DNA from: Gammaproteobacteria bacterium
Lineage (GTDB): Bacteria > Pseudomonadota > Gammaproteobacteria > Burkholderiales > Gallionellaceae
Direction of reading: 5' to 3'
DNA length: 64,000 bases
Assembly (NCBI GenBank): GCA_018814405.1
Contig: JAHIZO010000005.1
Coordinates: 298,684-362,683 of the forward strand
This document shows positions 29,357 through 41,248 of the stretch, in pieces (the stretch's first letter is position 1; each line of letters starts with the position of its first letter). A program made the position numbers and the translations under genes. The notes under the pieces were generated by a model. That model worked only from the letters and a program-made list of their open reading frames with translations. It made no database searches and was not told the origin of the DNA.

Positions 29357-30561
29357 GGTTTGAACGGAATGACTTTACTAGCTGCCAACTTGGCACGCTG
29401 ACGCGCTTGATCAGTATCGCTTCCGGTGGCCAATGCCACGCCCATGCGCCTGCGATCGAACGCTTCCGGTTTTCCGAATAAACGGATATCAGCACCCGGT
29501 ACGCGCAATGCCTCGTCCGCACCCTTAAAGGCAATGTCTTTTTCATCCATCTGACCGTAGATGACGGCCGAGGCACCGGGCTCGCGCAAGGATGCATCCA
29601 CCGGCAACCCCAGAATGGCACGAGCATGCAGTTCGAACTCGTTGAAACGCTGCGTACATAGGGTCACCATGCCGGTATCGTGCGGACGCGGGCTGACTTC
29701 CGAGAACCAGACGCGGTCACCTTTCACGAACAACTCGACACCGAACAACCCTAATCCGCCCAGATCATCGGTGATTTTCTTGGCGATATCCCGCGAACGC
29801 TGCAAGGCGACTTCGGACATCGCCATCGGTTGCCAGCTTTCCACATAGTCACCATGCACTTGCACATGACCGATAGGTTCGCAGAAATGTGTCTCTACCT
29901 CCCCGTCCGCCCCGAGTGCGCGCACAGTCAGCTGCGTGATCTCGTATTCAAAGTCGACGAAACCCTCGACGATGACCCGCCCCTGATTGACTCGTGAACC
30001 GCTGGCCGCGTAATCCCAGGCTGCTTTTATTTCGTCAGGCCCATCCACTTTGGACTGCCCTTTGCCGGAAGACGACATCACCGGCTTGATGATGCAGGGA
30101 TAACCGATGCCGCCATCTATCGCGGCTTGCAACTCCTCCAGACTATCGGCGAACTTGTACGGCGAGGTCGGCAACCAGAGTGTCTCAGCTGCCAAGCGGC
30201 GGATCCCTTCACGGTTCATGGTGAGCTGTGCAGCCCGAGCCGTAGGAATGACCTGGGTCAGCCCTTCACTCTCGATCTGTACCAGCATGTCAGTCGCAAT
30301 AGCCTCGATCTCGGGCACGATGAGCTGTGGCTTTTCCTGTTCGATCAGCGCACGCAGTGCAGCACCATCCGCCATGTTGATGACATGCGCGCGATGGGCC
30401 ACTTGGTGACCCGGTGCGTTCGCATAGCGATCCACCGCGATCACTTCCACGCCCAGGCGCTGCAATGCGATGATGACCTCCTTGCCCAGTTCGCCGCTGC
30501 CCAACAGCATGACTTTGGTGGCAGATGGTGAAAGTGGTGTGCCGAGAACTGTGGGATCCAT
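29353..30561 (-). CDS. purT: Formate-dependent phosphoribosylglycinamide formyltransferase
   Basis: ATP-grasp enzyme that formylates glycinamide ribonucleotide with formate and ATP, an alternative to folate-dependent PurN. At 402 residues it is of family length. [20 protein letters not shown] is the N-terminal dinucleotide-like motif; [12 protein letters not shown] and [14 protein letters not shown] are ATP-grasp signatures. The start at 30561 ([20 protein letters not shown]) matches the family; an ATG at 30615 would add 18 unrelated residues. Confidence 0.95.
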   Translation of the reverse strand: MDPTVLGTPLSPSATKVMLLGSGELGKEVIIALQRLGVEVIAVDRYANAPGHQVAHRAHVINMADGAALRALIEQEKPQLIVPEIEAIATDMLVQIESEGLTQVIPTARAAQLTMNREGIRRLAAETLWLPTSPYKFADSLEELQAAIDGGIGYPCIIKPVMSSSGKGQSKVDGPDEIKAAWDYAASGSRVNQGRVIVEGFVDFEYEITQLTVRALGADGEVETHFCEPIGHVQVHGDYVESWQPMAMSEVALQRSRDIAKKITDDLGGLGLFGVELFVKGDRVWFSEVSPRPHDTGMVTLCTQRFNEFELHARAILGLPVDASLREPGASAVIYGQMDEKDIAFKGADEALRVPGADIRLFGKPEAFDRRRMGVALATGSDTDQARQRAKLAASKVIPFKP

Positions 30562-30594
30562 GAGCTGTTCCGAAGGATGAATATGAATGCCAGA

Positions 30595-30600
30595 ATTATA
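30595..30600 (-). promoter_or_regulatory. Putative -10 of the purT-VOC-zapE operon
   Basis: The minus strand reads TATAAT here, placing a start near 30588 and a 27-base leader before the ATG at 30561. No good -35 hexamer is seen at the usual distance, which leaves the call tentative. Confidence 0.35.
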
Positions 30601-30669
30601 TCGGAGGAGTAACATTGAAATCCCCTTCCATTGCTAACTTCATCGTATTTTTTCAAAGGAGAAAGAATC

Positions 30670-31719
30670 ATGACGAACATCACGCAACTGCTAGCCGAAG
30701 AAGCCGACTCCCTGTTGAACCATCGCTGTGCAGGCATCCCCAAGGAGTCCCTGCATGTACCGGGACCGGACTATGTGGATCGCGTAGTGGCGATGAAGGA
30801 TCGCAAGACCGGCGTGCTACGCAGCCTTCAAGCCCTGTATGGATCGGGACGCTTGGCCAACACCGGTTACCTCTCGCTTCTGCCGGTCGATCAGGGCGTG
30901 GAGCATTCTGGCGGCGCTTCCTTCGCGCCCAATCCTGCCTATTTCGATCCCGAGAACATCGTCAAACTGGCCATCGAAGGCGGCTGTAATGGCGTTGCTT
31001 CGACACTGGGGGTTCTAGGTTCAGTCGCGCGCAAATATGCGCACAAGATCCCGTTCATCGTGAAGATCAACCACAACGAACTGCTCACCTATCCCAACGA
31101 GTTCGACCAGACGCTGTTTGCCAGCGTGGATCAGGCCTTCGATATGGGCGCCGTAGCAGTCGGCGCGACGATATTTTATGGCTCAGAACAATCGCGCCGT
31201 CAGATACAGGAAGTTTCAGAAGCGTTCGAACACGCCCACAGTCTGGGTATGGCGACCATCCTGTGGGCCTATCTGCGCAACCCGGCATTCAAGGTCGGCG
31301 ACAAGGACTACCATGTCGCCGCCGACCTCACAGGACAGGCCAATCATCTGGCCGTCACCATCAACGCAGACATCGTGAAACAGAAGATGGCCGAGAACAA
31401 CGGCGGCTACAACGCCATCAAGTTCGGCAAGACCAGTCCCAAGGTTTATAGCGACCTGACCACCGACCACCCTATTGATCTGGTGCGCTATCAGGTGGCG
31501 AACTGTTACATGGGACGCGTGGGCATGATCAATTCCGGCGGTGCCTCGGGTAGCAACGATCTGGCACAGGCTGTACGCACAGCCGTCATCAACAAACGCG
31601 GCGGCGGTATGGGTTTGATCTCGGGGCGGAAGGCTTTTCAAAAACCGATGCAGGACGGTGTGACACTTCTGAATGCGATACAGGATGTCTATCTGGACAA
31701 GAGTGTGACCATCGCCTGA
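30670..31719 (+). CDS. fbaB: Class I fructose-bisphosphate aldolase, FbaB (DhnA) type
   Basis: Schiff-base aldolase cleaving fructose 1,6-bisphosphate to the two triose phosphates. The 349 residues closely resemble E. coli Fba[32 protein letters not shown] (with the conserved lysine), [10 protein letters not shown] and [17 protein letters not shown]. The start at 30670 has AAAGGAG in front; an in-frame TTG at 30631 is rejected. It diverges from purT and ends at a hairpin shared with the converging transporter gene. Confidence 0.94.
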   Translation: MTNITQLLAEEADSLLNHRCAGIPKESLHVPGPDYVDRVVAMKDRKTGVLRSLQALYGSGRLANTGYLSLLPVDQGVEHSGGASFAPNPAYFDPENIVKLAIEGGCNGVASTLGVLGSVARKYAHKIPFIVKINHNELLTYPNEFDQTLFASVDQAFDMGAVAVGATIFYGSEQSRRQIQEVSEAFEHAHSLGMATILWAYLRNPAFKVGDKDYHVAADLTGQANHLAVTINADIVKQKMAENNGGYNAIKFGKTSPKVYSDLTTDHPIDLVRYQVANCYMGRVGMINSGGASGSNDLAQAVRTAVINKRGGGMGLISGRKAFQKPMQDGVTLLNAIQDVYLDKSVTIA

Positions 31720-31731
31720 CAGAACGCTTAT

Positions 31732-31769
31732 CGCGGCGACTCAGCGCTCTGTCGCCGCGCTTTCCTCTT
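31732..31769 (+). terminator. Probable terminator after fbaB
   Basis: CGCGGCGAC (31732-31740) and GTCGCCGCG (31751-31759) form a perfect nine-base stem with a ten-base loop, followed by CTTTCCTCTT. It overlaps the last codons of the converging transporter gene. The U tract is interrupted, and on the minus strand it is absent. Confidence 0.5.
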
Positions 31770-32643
31770 CAGCCTGATACATACGACTGGTCAATAAGGT
31801 GGCCGATACGATCAGGGCCGCCCCCAACCATTCACGCAGATTCATACTCTCCGCCGCCAAGAACCAGGCTGAGATGGCCGCCACCACCAGTTCGAACAGG
31901 AACAGCACTACGGCACGATTCGCTGCCATATGGGTGACGCCGTATTGCACTGCGAAACTGGTCGTGCATAACACCAGCCCCATCAACAAAAGCAAACCCC
32001 ATGTCGATAGCGATATCGTATCCATCTGTTGCAACATGCCCCCTTGCCACCAGAGAAATGGCAGACTCAGCGTCAGCGTGCCCACCCACTGGCAGGATGC
32101 CTTGACTTCAAGTGACAAGTGGGTAGAACGACGTGTCACGACATTGGATAACGCGAACCCCATACCGGCTGTCAAACCCATCCAGTCAGAAACGCTATGC
32201 GGTATCGGCAAACCCAACTCCGGCTTCCACAGCATGATCAACGCGCCCGCAAGTGATAGCCCAATAATAGCGTAGCCGTATTTATCCAGCTTTTCGTCCA
32301 GAAGCCAGAAAGAGAACAGAATGGTCCACACCGGCGCGAGATAGAAGAGCAACAGTACGCGCATCACATCGCCATACAACATGCCCATCACATAGCCCAG
32401 ATTGGCCCAGCCAGCACCCAAGAGGATCAACAGTACCCAGCCGTTCAGCGAGGCGCGTTCCCGCCAAAGTCTAGGCAGGACGAATGCGCCGCATAACAAG
32501 GCGAATGCGTAGGTCAACCCGGTCGCCAGCGCTCCGGATATACCCGCATCTTGCAGTGCACGATAGGGATACCAGATCAATCCCCACACTAGGGCGCCGC
32601 TCAACAAGCCTGCAACCGGCATGACATTTTGTTTTGTTGGCAC
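31741..32643 (-). CDS. EamA/DMT-family transporter
   Basis: Integral membrane protein of 300 residues with about ten membrane helices in two EamA repeats (for example ALVWGLIWYPYRALQDAG, VLLILLGAGWANLGYVMGML, LLLLMGLVLCTTSFAVQYGV, WLGAALIVSATLLTS). DMT transporters export amino acids or other small metabolites; the substrate cannot be told. Translation probably starts at the GTG at 32643 behind GAG; an ATG seven codons later is possible. Its 5' end overlaps the divergent dapC promoter. Confidence 0.85.
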   Translation of the reverse strand: MPTKQNVMPVAGLLSGALVWGLIWYPYRALQDAGISGALATGLTYAFALLCGAFVLPRLWRERASLNGWVLLILLGAGWANLGYVMGMLYGDVMRVLLLFYLAPVWTILFSFWLLDEKLDKYGYAIIGLSLAGALIMLWKPELGLPIPHSVSDWMGLTAGMGFALSNVVTRRSTHLSLEVKASCQWVGTLTLSLPFLWWQGGMLQQMDTISLSTWGLLLLMGLVLCTTSFAVQYGVTHMAANRAVVLFLFELVVAAISAWFLAAESMNLREWLGAALIVSATLLTSRMYQAEEESAATER

Positions 32644-32661
32644 TCGCTCGGCCTTTATAAT
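32634..32661 (+). promoter_or_regulatory. Putative dapC operon promoter
   Basis: TTGTTG (32634-32639), 16-base spacer, TATAAT (32656-32661); the -10 is consensus. The dapC ATG is 29 bases further on. It would drive the long dapC-to-hpnE run. Confidence 0.55.
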
Positions 32662-32690
32662 GCGCGCTCTTTCGAGCTTCGAAATTGAAG

Positions 32691-33884
32691 ATGAATCCCG
32701 ACCTGCAAAAACTCCAGCCCTATCCGTTCCAGAAACTCGCCAAACTCTTTGGTGAAGTCACTGCCAATGCAGCACTCAAACCTATCAGCCTGCATATCGG
32801 CGAACCCAAGCACACCACGCCTAGATTCATCAAGGATGCGCTGATTGACGGCCTGAACGGGCTGGCGAATTATCCCACAACGGTGGGCAGCGAAGCGTTA
32901 CGAAACACCATCGCGCATTGGTTGCATAAACGCTATGACATCCCTGCGCCCGATGCCAAGACACAAGTATTGCCGGTGAACGGCAGCCGTGAAGCACTGT
33001 TCGCTTTCGCGCAGGCTGTTCTCGACCGCAGCAAGGCTGATCCGGTCGTGGTCTGCCCCAATCCCTTCTACCAGATATATGAAGGGGCGGCACTGCTGGG
33101 TGGTGCGACGCCCTGTTTCCTCAATACACTGCCTGATGATAACTATGCACTGAACTTCGCCCAGTTGAGCGACGATGTCTGGCAACGCACGCAACTGATC
33201 TATGTCTGCTCACCCGGCAATCCGAACGGACGCGTGATGCCTTTGGCAGAATGGCAGAAGCTGTTCGAGATGAGCGACCGTTATGGGTTCGTGATCGCCG
33301 CAGACGAGTGCTATTCCGAGATCTATTTCGGTGATAAACAACCGCTGGGTGCCTTGCAGGCTGCGCAGCGATTGGGACGCGGCGACTACAAGAATCTGGT
33401 GGTGTTCTCCAGCCTGTCCAAGCGCTCCAACGTGCCTGGGCTGCGCTCCGGTTTCGTGGCCGGTGACACTGCGGTGCTTGAGAGATTCGCGCTGTATCGC
33501 ACCTACCATGGTTGCGCGATGAACCCCGCCGTGCAAGCCGCCACCATCGCCGCTTGGAACGATGAAGCGCACGTGATCGAGAACCGTCACCTGTATGCTG
33601 AAAAGTTCGAGCTGGCCATCAAGGAACTCAGCCCGATATTGCCGGTGAGCAAACCGGATGCGAGCTTCTACCTGTGGATACGCACGCCCATCGCCGACAC
33701 AGCCTACGCGCAACAGCTCTACCGCGACTATAATGTGTCCGTGTTGCCCGGCAGCTTCCTGGCACGCGAAGCTAACGGGATCAATCCCGGTGCGAATTTC
33801 ATCCGCTTGGCACTGGTCGCCGGGCTGGAAGAGACACAGGAAGCCGTACGCCGCATCGCCGAATTCACCAATAAACTCAACTAG
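32691..33884 (+). CDS. dapC: N-succinyldiaminopimelate aminotransferase
   Basis: PLP enzyme that transaminates N-succinyl-2-amino-6-oxopimelate with glutamate, on the succinylase route to meso-diaminopimelate and lysine. The 397-residue fold type I aminotransferase has the PLP lysine near residue 244 in [16 protein letters not shown] and [12 protein letters not shown] as the substrate loop. The DapC call, rather than a general aspartate aminotransferase, rests on its place directly before dapD and the DapC-type start [18 protein letters not shown]. The start is the ATG, two codons inside an in-frame TTG. Confidence 0.93.
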   Translation: MNPDLQKLQPYPFQKLAKLFGEVTANAALKPISLHIGEPKHTTPRFIKDALIDGLNGLANYPTTVGSEALRNTIAHWLHKRYDIPAPDAKTQVLPVNGSREALFAFAQAVLDRSKADPVVVCPNPFYQIYEGAALLGGATPCFLNTLPDDNYALNFAQLSDDVWQRTQLIYVCSPGNPNGRVMPLAEWQKLFEMSDRYGFVIAADECYSEIYFGDKQPLGALQAAQRLGRGDYKNLVVFSSLSKRSNVPGLRSGFVAGDTAVLERFALYRTYHGCAMNPAVQAATIAAWNDEAHVIENRHLYAEKFELAIKELSPILPVSKPDASFYLWIRTPIADTAYAQQLYRDYNVSVLPGSFLAREANGINPGANFIRLALVAGLEETQEAVRRIAEFTNKLN

Positions 33885-33892
33885 GAAAAACC

Positions 33893-34714
33893 ATGCCTCA
33901 ATTGCAAGCCATCATCGAAGAAGCCTTTGAACGCCGCGCCGAGATCACCCCGCGCAATGTAGACGCCCAGCTCAAGGAAGCGATCAACACCGTGCTCGAA
34001 TATCTGGATCAAGGCAAGCTGCGCGTGGCAGAGAAGATCAACGGTACCTGGGTCACCCATCAATGGCTGAAAAAGGCAGTGCTGTTGTCGTTCCGCATCG
34101 AAGACAACGCCTTCATCAAAGGCGGCTTCACCAACTATTTCGACAAAGTGCCTTCCAAGTTCGCCGACTACAACTCCAAGGATTTCCGCGATGGCGGCTT
34201 CCGCGTGGTACCACCTGCAGCCGCCCGCCGCGGTGTCTACATCGCCAAGAACGTGGTGCTGATGCCCTCTTACTGCAACATCGGCGCCTATGTTGATGAA
34301 GGCACCATGGTCGACACTTGGGCCACTGTCGGTTCCTGCGCGCAGATCGGCAAGAACGTTCACCTGTCCGGCGGCGTCGGCATCGGCGGCGTGCTGGAAC
34401 CACTGCAAGCCAATCCGACCATCATCGAAGACAACTGCTTCATCGGCGCGCGTTCCGAGATCGTAGAAGGCGTAGTGGTTGAAGAAGGTTCCGTCATCTC
34501 CATGGGCGTGTTCATCGGTCAGTCCACCAAGATCCTCGATCGCGAAACCGGCGAGATCATCTTCGGTCGCGTCCCAGCGGGTTCCGTCGTGGTCAGCGGT
34601 AGCATGCCTTCCAAGGATGGTTCACATAGCCTGTACTGCGCCGTGATCGTGAAAAAGGTGGATGCCAAGACACTTGGCAAGACCGGCATCAACGAGCTGC
34701 TGCGCGGCATCTAA
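33893..34714 (+). CDS. dapD: Tetrahydrodipicolinate N-succinyltransferase
   Basis: Transfers succinyl from succinyl-CoA to tetrahydrodipicolinate, the branch-committing step of diaminopimelate synthesis. It is 273 residues long, with a C-terminal left-handed beta-helix of hexapeptide repeats (about 100-230; [40 protein letters not shown]). The closing [20 protein letters not shown] is characteristic. It follows dapC by eight bases. Confidence 0.98.
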   Translation: MPQLQAIIEEAFERRAEITPRNVDAQLKEAINTVLEYLDQGKLRVAEKINGTWVTHQWLKKAVLLSFRIEDNAFIKGGFTNYFDKVPSKFADYNSKDFRDGGFRVVPPAAARRGVYIAKNVVLMPSYCNIGAYVDEGTMVDTWATVGSCAQIGKNVHLSGGVGIGGVLEPLQANPTIIEDNCFIGARSEIVEGVVVEEGSVISMGVFIGQSTKILDRETGEIIFGRVPAGSVVVSGSMPSKDGSHSLYCAVIVKKVDAKTLGKTGINELLRGI

Positions 34715-34739
34715 ACCCACTCCACCCGGGAGAAGAACA

Positions 34740-35917
34740 ATGATCGTCACACCGCTGTTGCAACTGGCCGCAGACAAACTGGCATCCGACTTGTTCTTCT
34801 CTGTCGGCGCACCGATCAACATCAAGATCAACGGCAACCTGATGCCCGTCAATCAGCAGAAGCTGACCGACGAGCAGGTCAAGCAGATCGCCTACGAGAT
34901 GATGAGCAAGGAACAGATCGCCGATTTCGAGATGCATATGGAGATGAACTTCTCCTTCCGCGTGCCCGATATCGGCAACTTCCGCGTCAACGTGTTCCGC
35001 CAACGTGGCAGTATCGCCATCGTTATTCGCTATGTGCGCAGCAACATCCTCAATATTGAGGATCTGCATCTACCGCTGGTGCTCAAAGAACTCATCATGG
35101 ACAAGCGCGGCTTGGTACTGATGGTCGGCGCGACCGGTTCCGGTAAGTCGACCACGCTGGCCGCTATGCTGGAACACCGCAACCGAACCCAGAGCGGCCA
35201 TATCCTGACCATCGAAGACCCGCTGGAATATATGTTCCATCACGGCAAGTCCATCGTGAACCAGCGCGAGATCGGCACCGATACGGAAGACTACGGTGCG
35301 GCGCTGATCTCCGCCATGCGTGAAGCGCCTGACGTGCTAATGATCGGCGAGATCCGCGACCGCGACACTTTGAAACACGCGCTGATCTTCGCCCAGACCG
35401 GTCACCTATGCCTGTCCACCCTGCACGCCAACAACAGCTATCACGCGCTGAACCGCATCGTGAACTTCTTCCCCTACGATGCGCGCCAGAGCATTCTGTC
35501 TGACTTGGCAATGTGTATGCGCGCCGTGATTTCGCAACGGTTAGTGCGCAACTCGCAAGGCCAGCAGGTGCCCGCCGTGGAAGTACTGCTCAACTCGGCC
35601 CTGATCGCCGACCTGATCAAGAACGACCAGATCGACAAAATCCGCGAAGCAATCGAACAAAGTGTGTCACATGGCTCGCAGACCTTTGAGCAGGCCTTGT
35701 ACAAACTCTTCAAGGCAGGACACATCACCAAGGAGGAAGCGTTGAAGAACGCCGACTCGGCCAGCAACCTGTCCTCGCTAATCGACTACTCAGTGACTAG
35801 CAAGATGAAAGCATTCGATCCCTCGGAACAGCCACATCAAGCCGCGAAGCCGAGCTCGCCAGCCACGAATTTCGACAGCATCAAGTTGAACATCGAAATG
35901 CCGGGTACTGATTCCTG

Positions 35918-35918
<1 letters not shown>
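34740..35918 (+). CDS. pilU: Type IV pilus retraction accessory ATPase PilU
   Basis: Hexameric secretion-type ATPase that works with PilT in pilus retraction and twitching. Of its 392 residues, the C-terminal domain has Walker A GATGSGKST (130-138), the Asp box IEDPLEYMFHH, Walker B APDVLMIGEIRDRDT and the His box TGHLCLSTLHAN. The C-terminal GHITKEEALKNADSASNLSS fits PilU better than PilT. pilT itself is not adjacent; instead pilU sits inside the diaminopimelate genes. GGGAGAAG precedes the ATG; an in-frame ATG inside dapD (34662) is rejected. Confidence 0.92.
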
Positions 35919-37395
<1,477 letters not shown>

Positions 37396-37407
37396 GGGAC
37401 CTGCACA

Positions 37408-38313
37408 ATGGATATCAATCACTTTTCCGAGGCGAGCACCTCGCTCAAGACGGTGCGCGACTGCTTCCGCTTCGCCATCAGCCGCTTCAACGAGGCCAAA
37501 CTGTTCTTCGGTCACGGCACTGAAAATGCCCTAGACGAAGCCGCCTACCTCATTCTGCACACGCTGCACTTGCCGCTCGAAGAGTTGGAACCGTTCATGG
37601 ACGCGCGACTGACGCAGTCCGAGATCTATGAAGTACTCAATATCATCGAGAAACGTGTAGACCAACGTCTGCCCGCAGCCTATCTCACACAGCAAGCTTG
37701 GCTGGGTGAACACTCGTTCTATGTTGATGAGCGCGTCATCGTGCCCCGCTCATTCATCGCCGAACTACTGCGTGAACGCCTGTTTCCATGGATCGAAGAT
37801 GCCGAGCAAGTGAACAGTGTGCTGGATCTGTGCACCGGCAGCGGCTGTCTGGCCATCCTCGCTACTGAAGCCTTCCCGCATGCCATCGTCGATGCGGTAG
37901 ATCTGTCCGCGGACGCACTGGATGTCGCACAATACAACGTGACCGACTACGGACTGGATGAGCGCATCGAACTGATCGAATCTGACTTGTTCGACAAAGT
38001 GCAAGACAGGAAATACGACCTCATCATCAGCAACCCCCCATATGTCGACGCGCCATCGGTCGCCGCCCTTCCGCGAGAATACAAGCACGAACCAGAACTT
38101 GCGCTGGGCAGCGGCACAGATGGGCTGGATGCCACCCGCATCATTCTTCAGCAGGCTGCCGAGCATCTGACCGAGAACGGCATATTGGTGGTTGAGATCG
38201 GGCACAACCGTGATGCCCTAGAAGCTGCCTATCCGGATGTACCCTTCACCTGGCTGGATGTCACTGCAGGCGGAGAATTTGTATTCCTGTTGCACAAGAA
38301 CGACCTGCCTTGA
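37408..38313 (+). CDS. prmB: 50S ribosomal protein L3 glutamine methyltransferase
   Basis: SAM-dependent enzyme that methylates a glutamine of ribosomal protein L3. The 301 residues hold an N-terminal helical domain and a Rossmann methyltransferase with VLDLCTGSGCLAILA (SAM site) and IISNPPYVDAPS (catalytic NPPY, near residue 209), then LALGSGTDGLDATR. The family start is somewhat N-extended relative to PrmC, favouring PrmB. It follows dapE by 12 bases and overlaps hpnC by one base. Confidence 0.93.
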   Translation: MDINHFSEASTSLKTVRDCFRFAISRFNEAKLFFGHGTENALDEAAYLILHTLHLPLEELEPFMDARLTQSEIYEVLNIIEKRVDQRLPAAYLTQQAWLGEHSFYVDERVIVPRSFIAELLRERLFPWIEDAEQVNSVLDLCTGSGCLAILATEAFPHAIVDAVDLSADALDVAQYNVTDYGLDERIELIESDLFDKVQDRKYDLIISNPPYVDAPSVAALPREYKHEPELALGSGTDGLDATRIILQQAAEHLTENGILVVEIGHNRDALEAAYPDVPFTWLDVTAGGEFVFLLHKNDLP

Positions 38314-39122
38314 TGCCCGTAGATCACTACGAGAACTTCCCCGTCGCTTCTGTTCTCATGCCCCGTCGGCTACGCAAGCCGGTGGCGGCGATCTATCACT
38401 TTGCGCGTGCAGCGGACGATATCGCCGATGAAGGCGATCTGAGCGATGAGCAACGCCTGCAACAGCTCAACGACTTTCGTGATGAACTGATGCACATCGC
38501 CAATGGCGAGACGCCACTCCTGCCGCTATTCCAGCATCTCGCCATTGAGATACAAACTCATGCCCTCCCCATGCAGCCTCTGCACGACCTGCTCGATGCT
38601 TTCTCGCAGGATGTGGTGAAGAAGCGTTACGACGATTACGATGAACTGCTGGACTATTGCCGCCGTTCGGCCAATCCGGTGGGTAATCTGTTGCTGCATC
38701 TGTATGAGGAAGCCACGCCGGTGAACATCGGCTATTCCGATGCCATCTGCACCGCTTTGCAACTCATCAACTTCTGGCAGGACGTCGCCAAGGACTGGAA
38801 AATAAATCGTGTCTACCTGCCGCAGGAGGACCTTGTCCGCTTCGGTGTGAGCGAGGCAAAGATCGCCGAAGGTCGTTGTGACGACAACTGGCGCGCATTG
38901 ATGAAGTTCGAAGTGGATCGCGCGCGCGCGTTGATGTTGTCCGGCAAACCACTGGGTAGCATCCTCACCGGACGTATCGGTCTGGAGATGCGCATGATCA
39001 TCCAGGGCGGTCTGCGCATCCTCGATAAACTTGAATCTGCGGACTACGACATGTTCAACAAGCGTCCGGTTTTAAAGCCGTTCGACTGGGTTATCATGCT
39101 GGCCAAATCCGCCCCTTTCTGA
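38313..39122 (+). CDS. hpnC: Hydroxysqualene synthase HpnC
   Basis: Trans-isoprenyl synthase-fold enzyme that converts presqualene diphosphate to hydroxysqualene in the HpnCDE route. Its 269 residues hold the first Asp motif RAADDIADEGD (about 34-43) and the second in NFWQDVAKDWK (about 150). The N-terminus HYENFPVASVLMPRRLRKPV is the HpnC signature. I start at the ATG sharing its A with the prmB stop codon; a TTG one codon earlier is in frame. Confidence 0.92.
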   Translation: MPVDHYENFPVASVLMPRRLRKPVAAIYHFARAADDIADEGDLSDEQRLQQLNDFRDELMHIANGETPLLPLFQHLAIEIQTHALPMQPLHDLLDAFSQDVVKKRYDDYDELLDYCRRSANPVGNLLLHLYEEATPVNIGYSDAICTALQLINFWQDVAKDWKINRVYLPQEDLVRFGVSEAKIAEGRCDDNWRALMKFEVDRARALMLSGKPLGSILTGRIGLEMRMIIQGGLRILDKLESADYDMFNKRPVLKPFDWVIMLAKSAPF

Positions 39123-39128
39123 AGCGCA

Positions 39129-39962
39129 ATGAATCCCTACGAATACTGTCAGGACAAGGTCAAACAGAGTGGCTCCAGTTTCACCAGCAGCTTCCGCATT
39201 CTCAGCAAAGAAAGACGCGAGGCCATGACGGTGCTGTACGCCTATTGCCGTGAAGTGGATGACGTGGTGGACGAATGTTCGGATGCCAATGTCGCGCGCA
39301 CTACCCTCAACTGGTGGCGCAACGAAGTGGCGGCCATCTATGGCGGCAAACCCACCCATCCTGTGTGTCAGGCACTGATTCCCGTCGTCCAGCGCTTCAA
39401 ACTACCGCAGGAACACCTGCTGGAGATCATCGACGGCATGGAGATGGATCTCGACCAGCCGCGCTATGCCGATTTCAAATCGCTGCAACTGTACTGCTAT
39501 CGCGTGGCTTCGGTGGTCGGCCTGCTGTCGGCGGAGATCTTCGGCTATACCGACCGAGAGACTTTGAAATACGCACACGATCTGGGTATCGCCTTCCAGC
39601 TCACCAACATCATCCGCGACGTGGGCGAAGATGCGCGCCGCAACCGTATCTATCTGCCAATGGATGAGATGCAACAGTTCGGTGTGACTGCCGCCGACAT
39701 CCTTAACGCCAACGAAACCGATGAATTCCAGAAACTGATGGCGTTCCAGATCGAACGGGCTCGCCGTTATTACCGGCAGGCGTTCGACCACCTGCCCGCA
39801 GCCGACCGAAAATCGCAACGCGCCGGATTGATCATGGCTTCTATCTACCGCGCAGTACTGGATGAAGTCGAGCGCAGTGGCTGTCACGTATTGAAAGAGC
39901 GTGTCTCGCTGGGCCCTGTCTACAAACTGTGGCTCGCACTCAAGGCATGGCTGCTGAACTGA
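39129..39962 (+). CDS. hpnD: Presqualene diphosphate synthase HpnD
   Basis: Joins two farnesyl diphosphates to presqualene diphosphate. The 277 residues have both Asp-rich motifs, DDVVDE (44-49) and NIIRDVGEDARRNRIYLP (about 157-174), and the opening NPYEYCQDKVKQSGSSF typical of HpnD. It follows hpnC by six bases and overlaps hpnE by 16, so the three are probably translated together. Confidence 0.94.
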   Translation: MNPYEYCQDKVKQSGSSFTSSFRILSKERREAMTVLYAYCREVDDVVDECSDANVARTTLNWWRNEVAAIYGGKPTHPVCQALIPVVQRFKLPQEHLLEIIDGMEMDLDQPRYADFKSLQLYCYRVASVVGLLSAEIFGYTDRETLKYAHDLGIAFQLTNIIRDVGEDARRNRIYLPMDEMQQFGVTAADILNANETDEFQKLMAFQIERARRYYRQAFDHLPAADRKSQRAGLIMASIYRAVLDEVERSGCHVLKERVSLGPVYKLWLALKAWLLN

Positions 39963-41248
39963 AGGTCGGCATCATCGGTGGTGGCTATGCCGGCATGGCC
40001 GCTGCTGCAGAGCTTGCCGCTGTCGACATTCCCGTCACCGTATTCGAGAGCGCCAAACAGCTAGGCGGTCGCGCGCGCGGCGTTGCTTATAACGACACCC
40101 GACTCGACAACGGCCAGCACCTTCTGCTTGGCTGTTACCGCGAGACTCTGCACCTGATCGAACTGGTCGGCGGTGACATCGAACGCGACTTTCTGCGTCT
40201 GCCCATGCAGTTGGATCTGCATCACCACCTTGAATTGCGCGCGCCGCGATTACCCGCCCCCTTCCATCTGCTATTTGCTTTGCTCAATGCCAAAGGGCTG
40301 AGCTGGGGCGAAAGGTTCAAAGCGGCTCGCTTCATGCTCACCTTGCGTGGCATGGGCTTCCGTCTGCAACAGGATATGACGGTAGCTGAATTACTCAAGC
40401 TGCATGGGCAAGATGCCGGTCTGACGCTGAAGTTCTGGGAACCGCTGACCATCGCTGCTCTGAACACCCCGATCGATAAAGCTTCAGCGCAGATACTGCT
40501 GAACGTGTTGCGCGATGCGCTGAACCGCGCGCGCGCGGACAGCGACATGCTGCTACCCAGCATCGATTTCACCGCTTTATTCCCGCAACGTGCCGCTGCC
40601 TTCATAGAACGCCATGGTGGAAAAGTGCATCTTTCCTGCGCTGTGGATGCCATCGTTCCCAGGCAGGACGGAATCGCGTTGCAGACCGCGCAAGGTTCGC
40701 AACATTTCAGCCATGTGATCTGCGCCGCCTCACCTGCCACGGCTGAAAGACTGTTGCGACCGTTGGCCGCACTCAATGACACGGTGCAACAGATCGCCGC
40801 CCTGGAACAGCAACCGATCTATACCGTATATCTGCAATATCCGGCTGAAGTGAAACTCCCCCATCCTATGATCGGGCTACACCAGCGCATCAGCCAATGG
40901 TTGTTTGACAAAGGTCGTATCGCCGGACAGCACGGATTACTCGCATCCGTGATCAGTGCGGAAGGTATCCATCAGGATCTGAGTCAGGAGGAATTGGCAC
41001 AAAAAGTAGTCGTTGAGTTGCATGAGGAGTTCGGCATCGTCGAGGTGCCGCTTTGGAGCAAGGTCATTGCCGAGAAACGCGCCACATTCTGCTGCGCACC
41101 GAACCTGCAACGTCCGTCACAGCTCACATCAGTTCCCAATCTGTTTCTCGCCGGTGACTACACAGCAGGAGAATACCCCGCCACGCTGGAAGGTGCGGTG
41201 TTGAGCGGGGTGCATTGTGCACGGCTCTGCCTGCCGGAACGGAAGTAA
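39947..41248 (+). CDS. hpnE: Squalene-associated FAD-dependent desaturase/oxidoreductase HpnE
   Basis: Reduces hydroxysqualene to squalene. The protein is 433 residues of the amine-oxidase/phytoene-desaturase type, with GIIGGGYAGMAAAAELA as FAD-binding motif at the N-terminus, GQHLLLGCYRETL, and the C-terminal GDYTAGEYPATLEGAVLSG. Start at 39947 behind AAGG; a start six codons earlier is in frame. Squalene from HpnCDE normally feeds hopanoid cyclase, which is not in the window. The last 91 bases overlap the converging DUF3025 gene. Confidence 0.93.
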   Translation: MAAELKVGIIGGGYAGMAAAAELAAVDIPVTVFESAKQLGGRARGVAYNDTRLDNGQHLLLGCYRETLHLIELVGGDIERDFLRLPMQLDLHHHLELRAPRLPAPFHLLFALLNAKGLSWGERFKAARFMLTLRGMGFRLQQDMTVAELLKLHGQDAGLTLKFWEPLTIAALNTPIDKASAQILLNVLRDALNRARADSDMLLPSIDFTALFPQRAAAFIERHGGKVHLSCAVDAIVPRQDGIALQTAQGSQHFSHVICAASPATAERLLRPLAALNDTVQQIAALEQQPIYTVYLQYPAEVKLPHPMIGLHQRISQWLFDKGRIAGQHGLLASVISAEGIHQDLSQEELAQKVVVELHEEFGIVEVPLWSKVIAEKRATFCCAPNLQRPSQLTSVPNLFLAGDYTAGEYPATLEGAVLSGVHCARLCLPERK

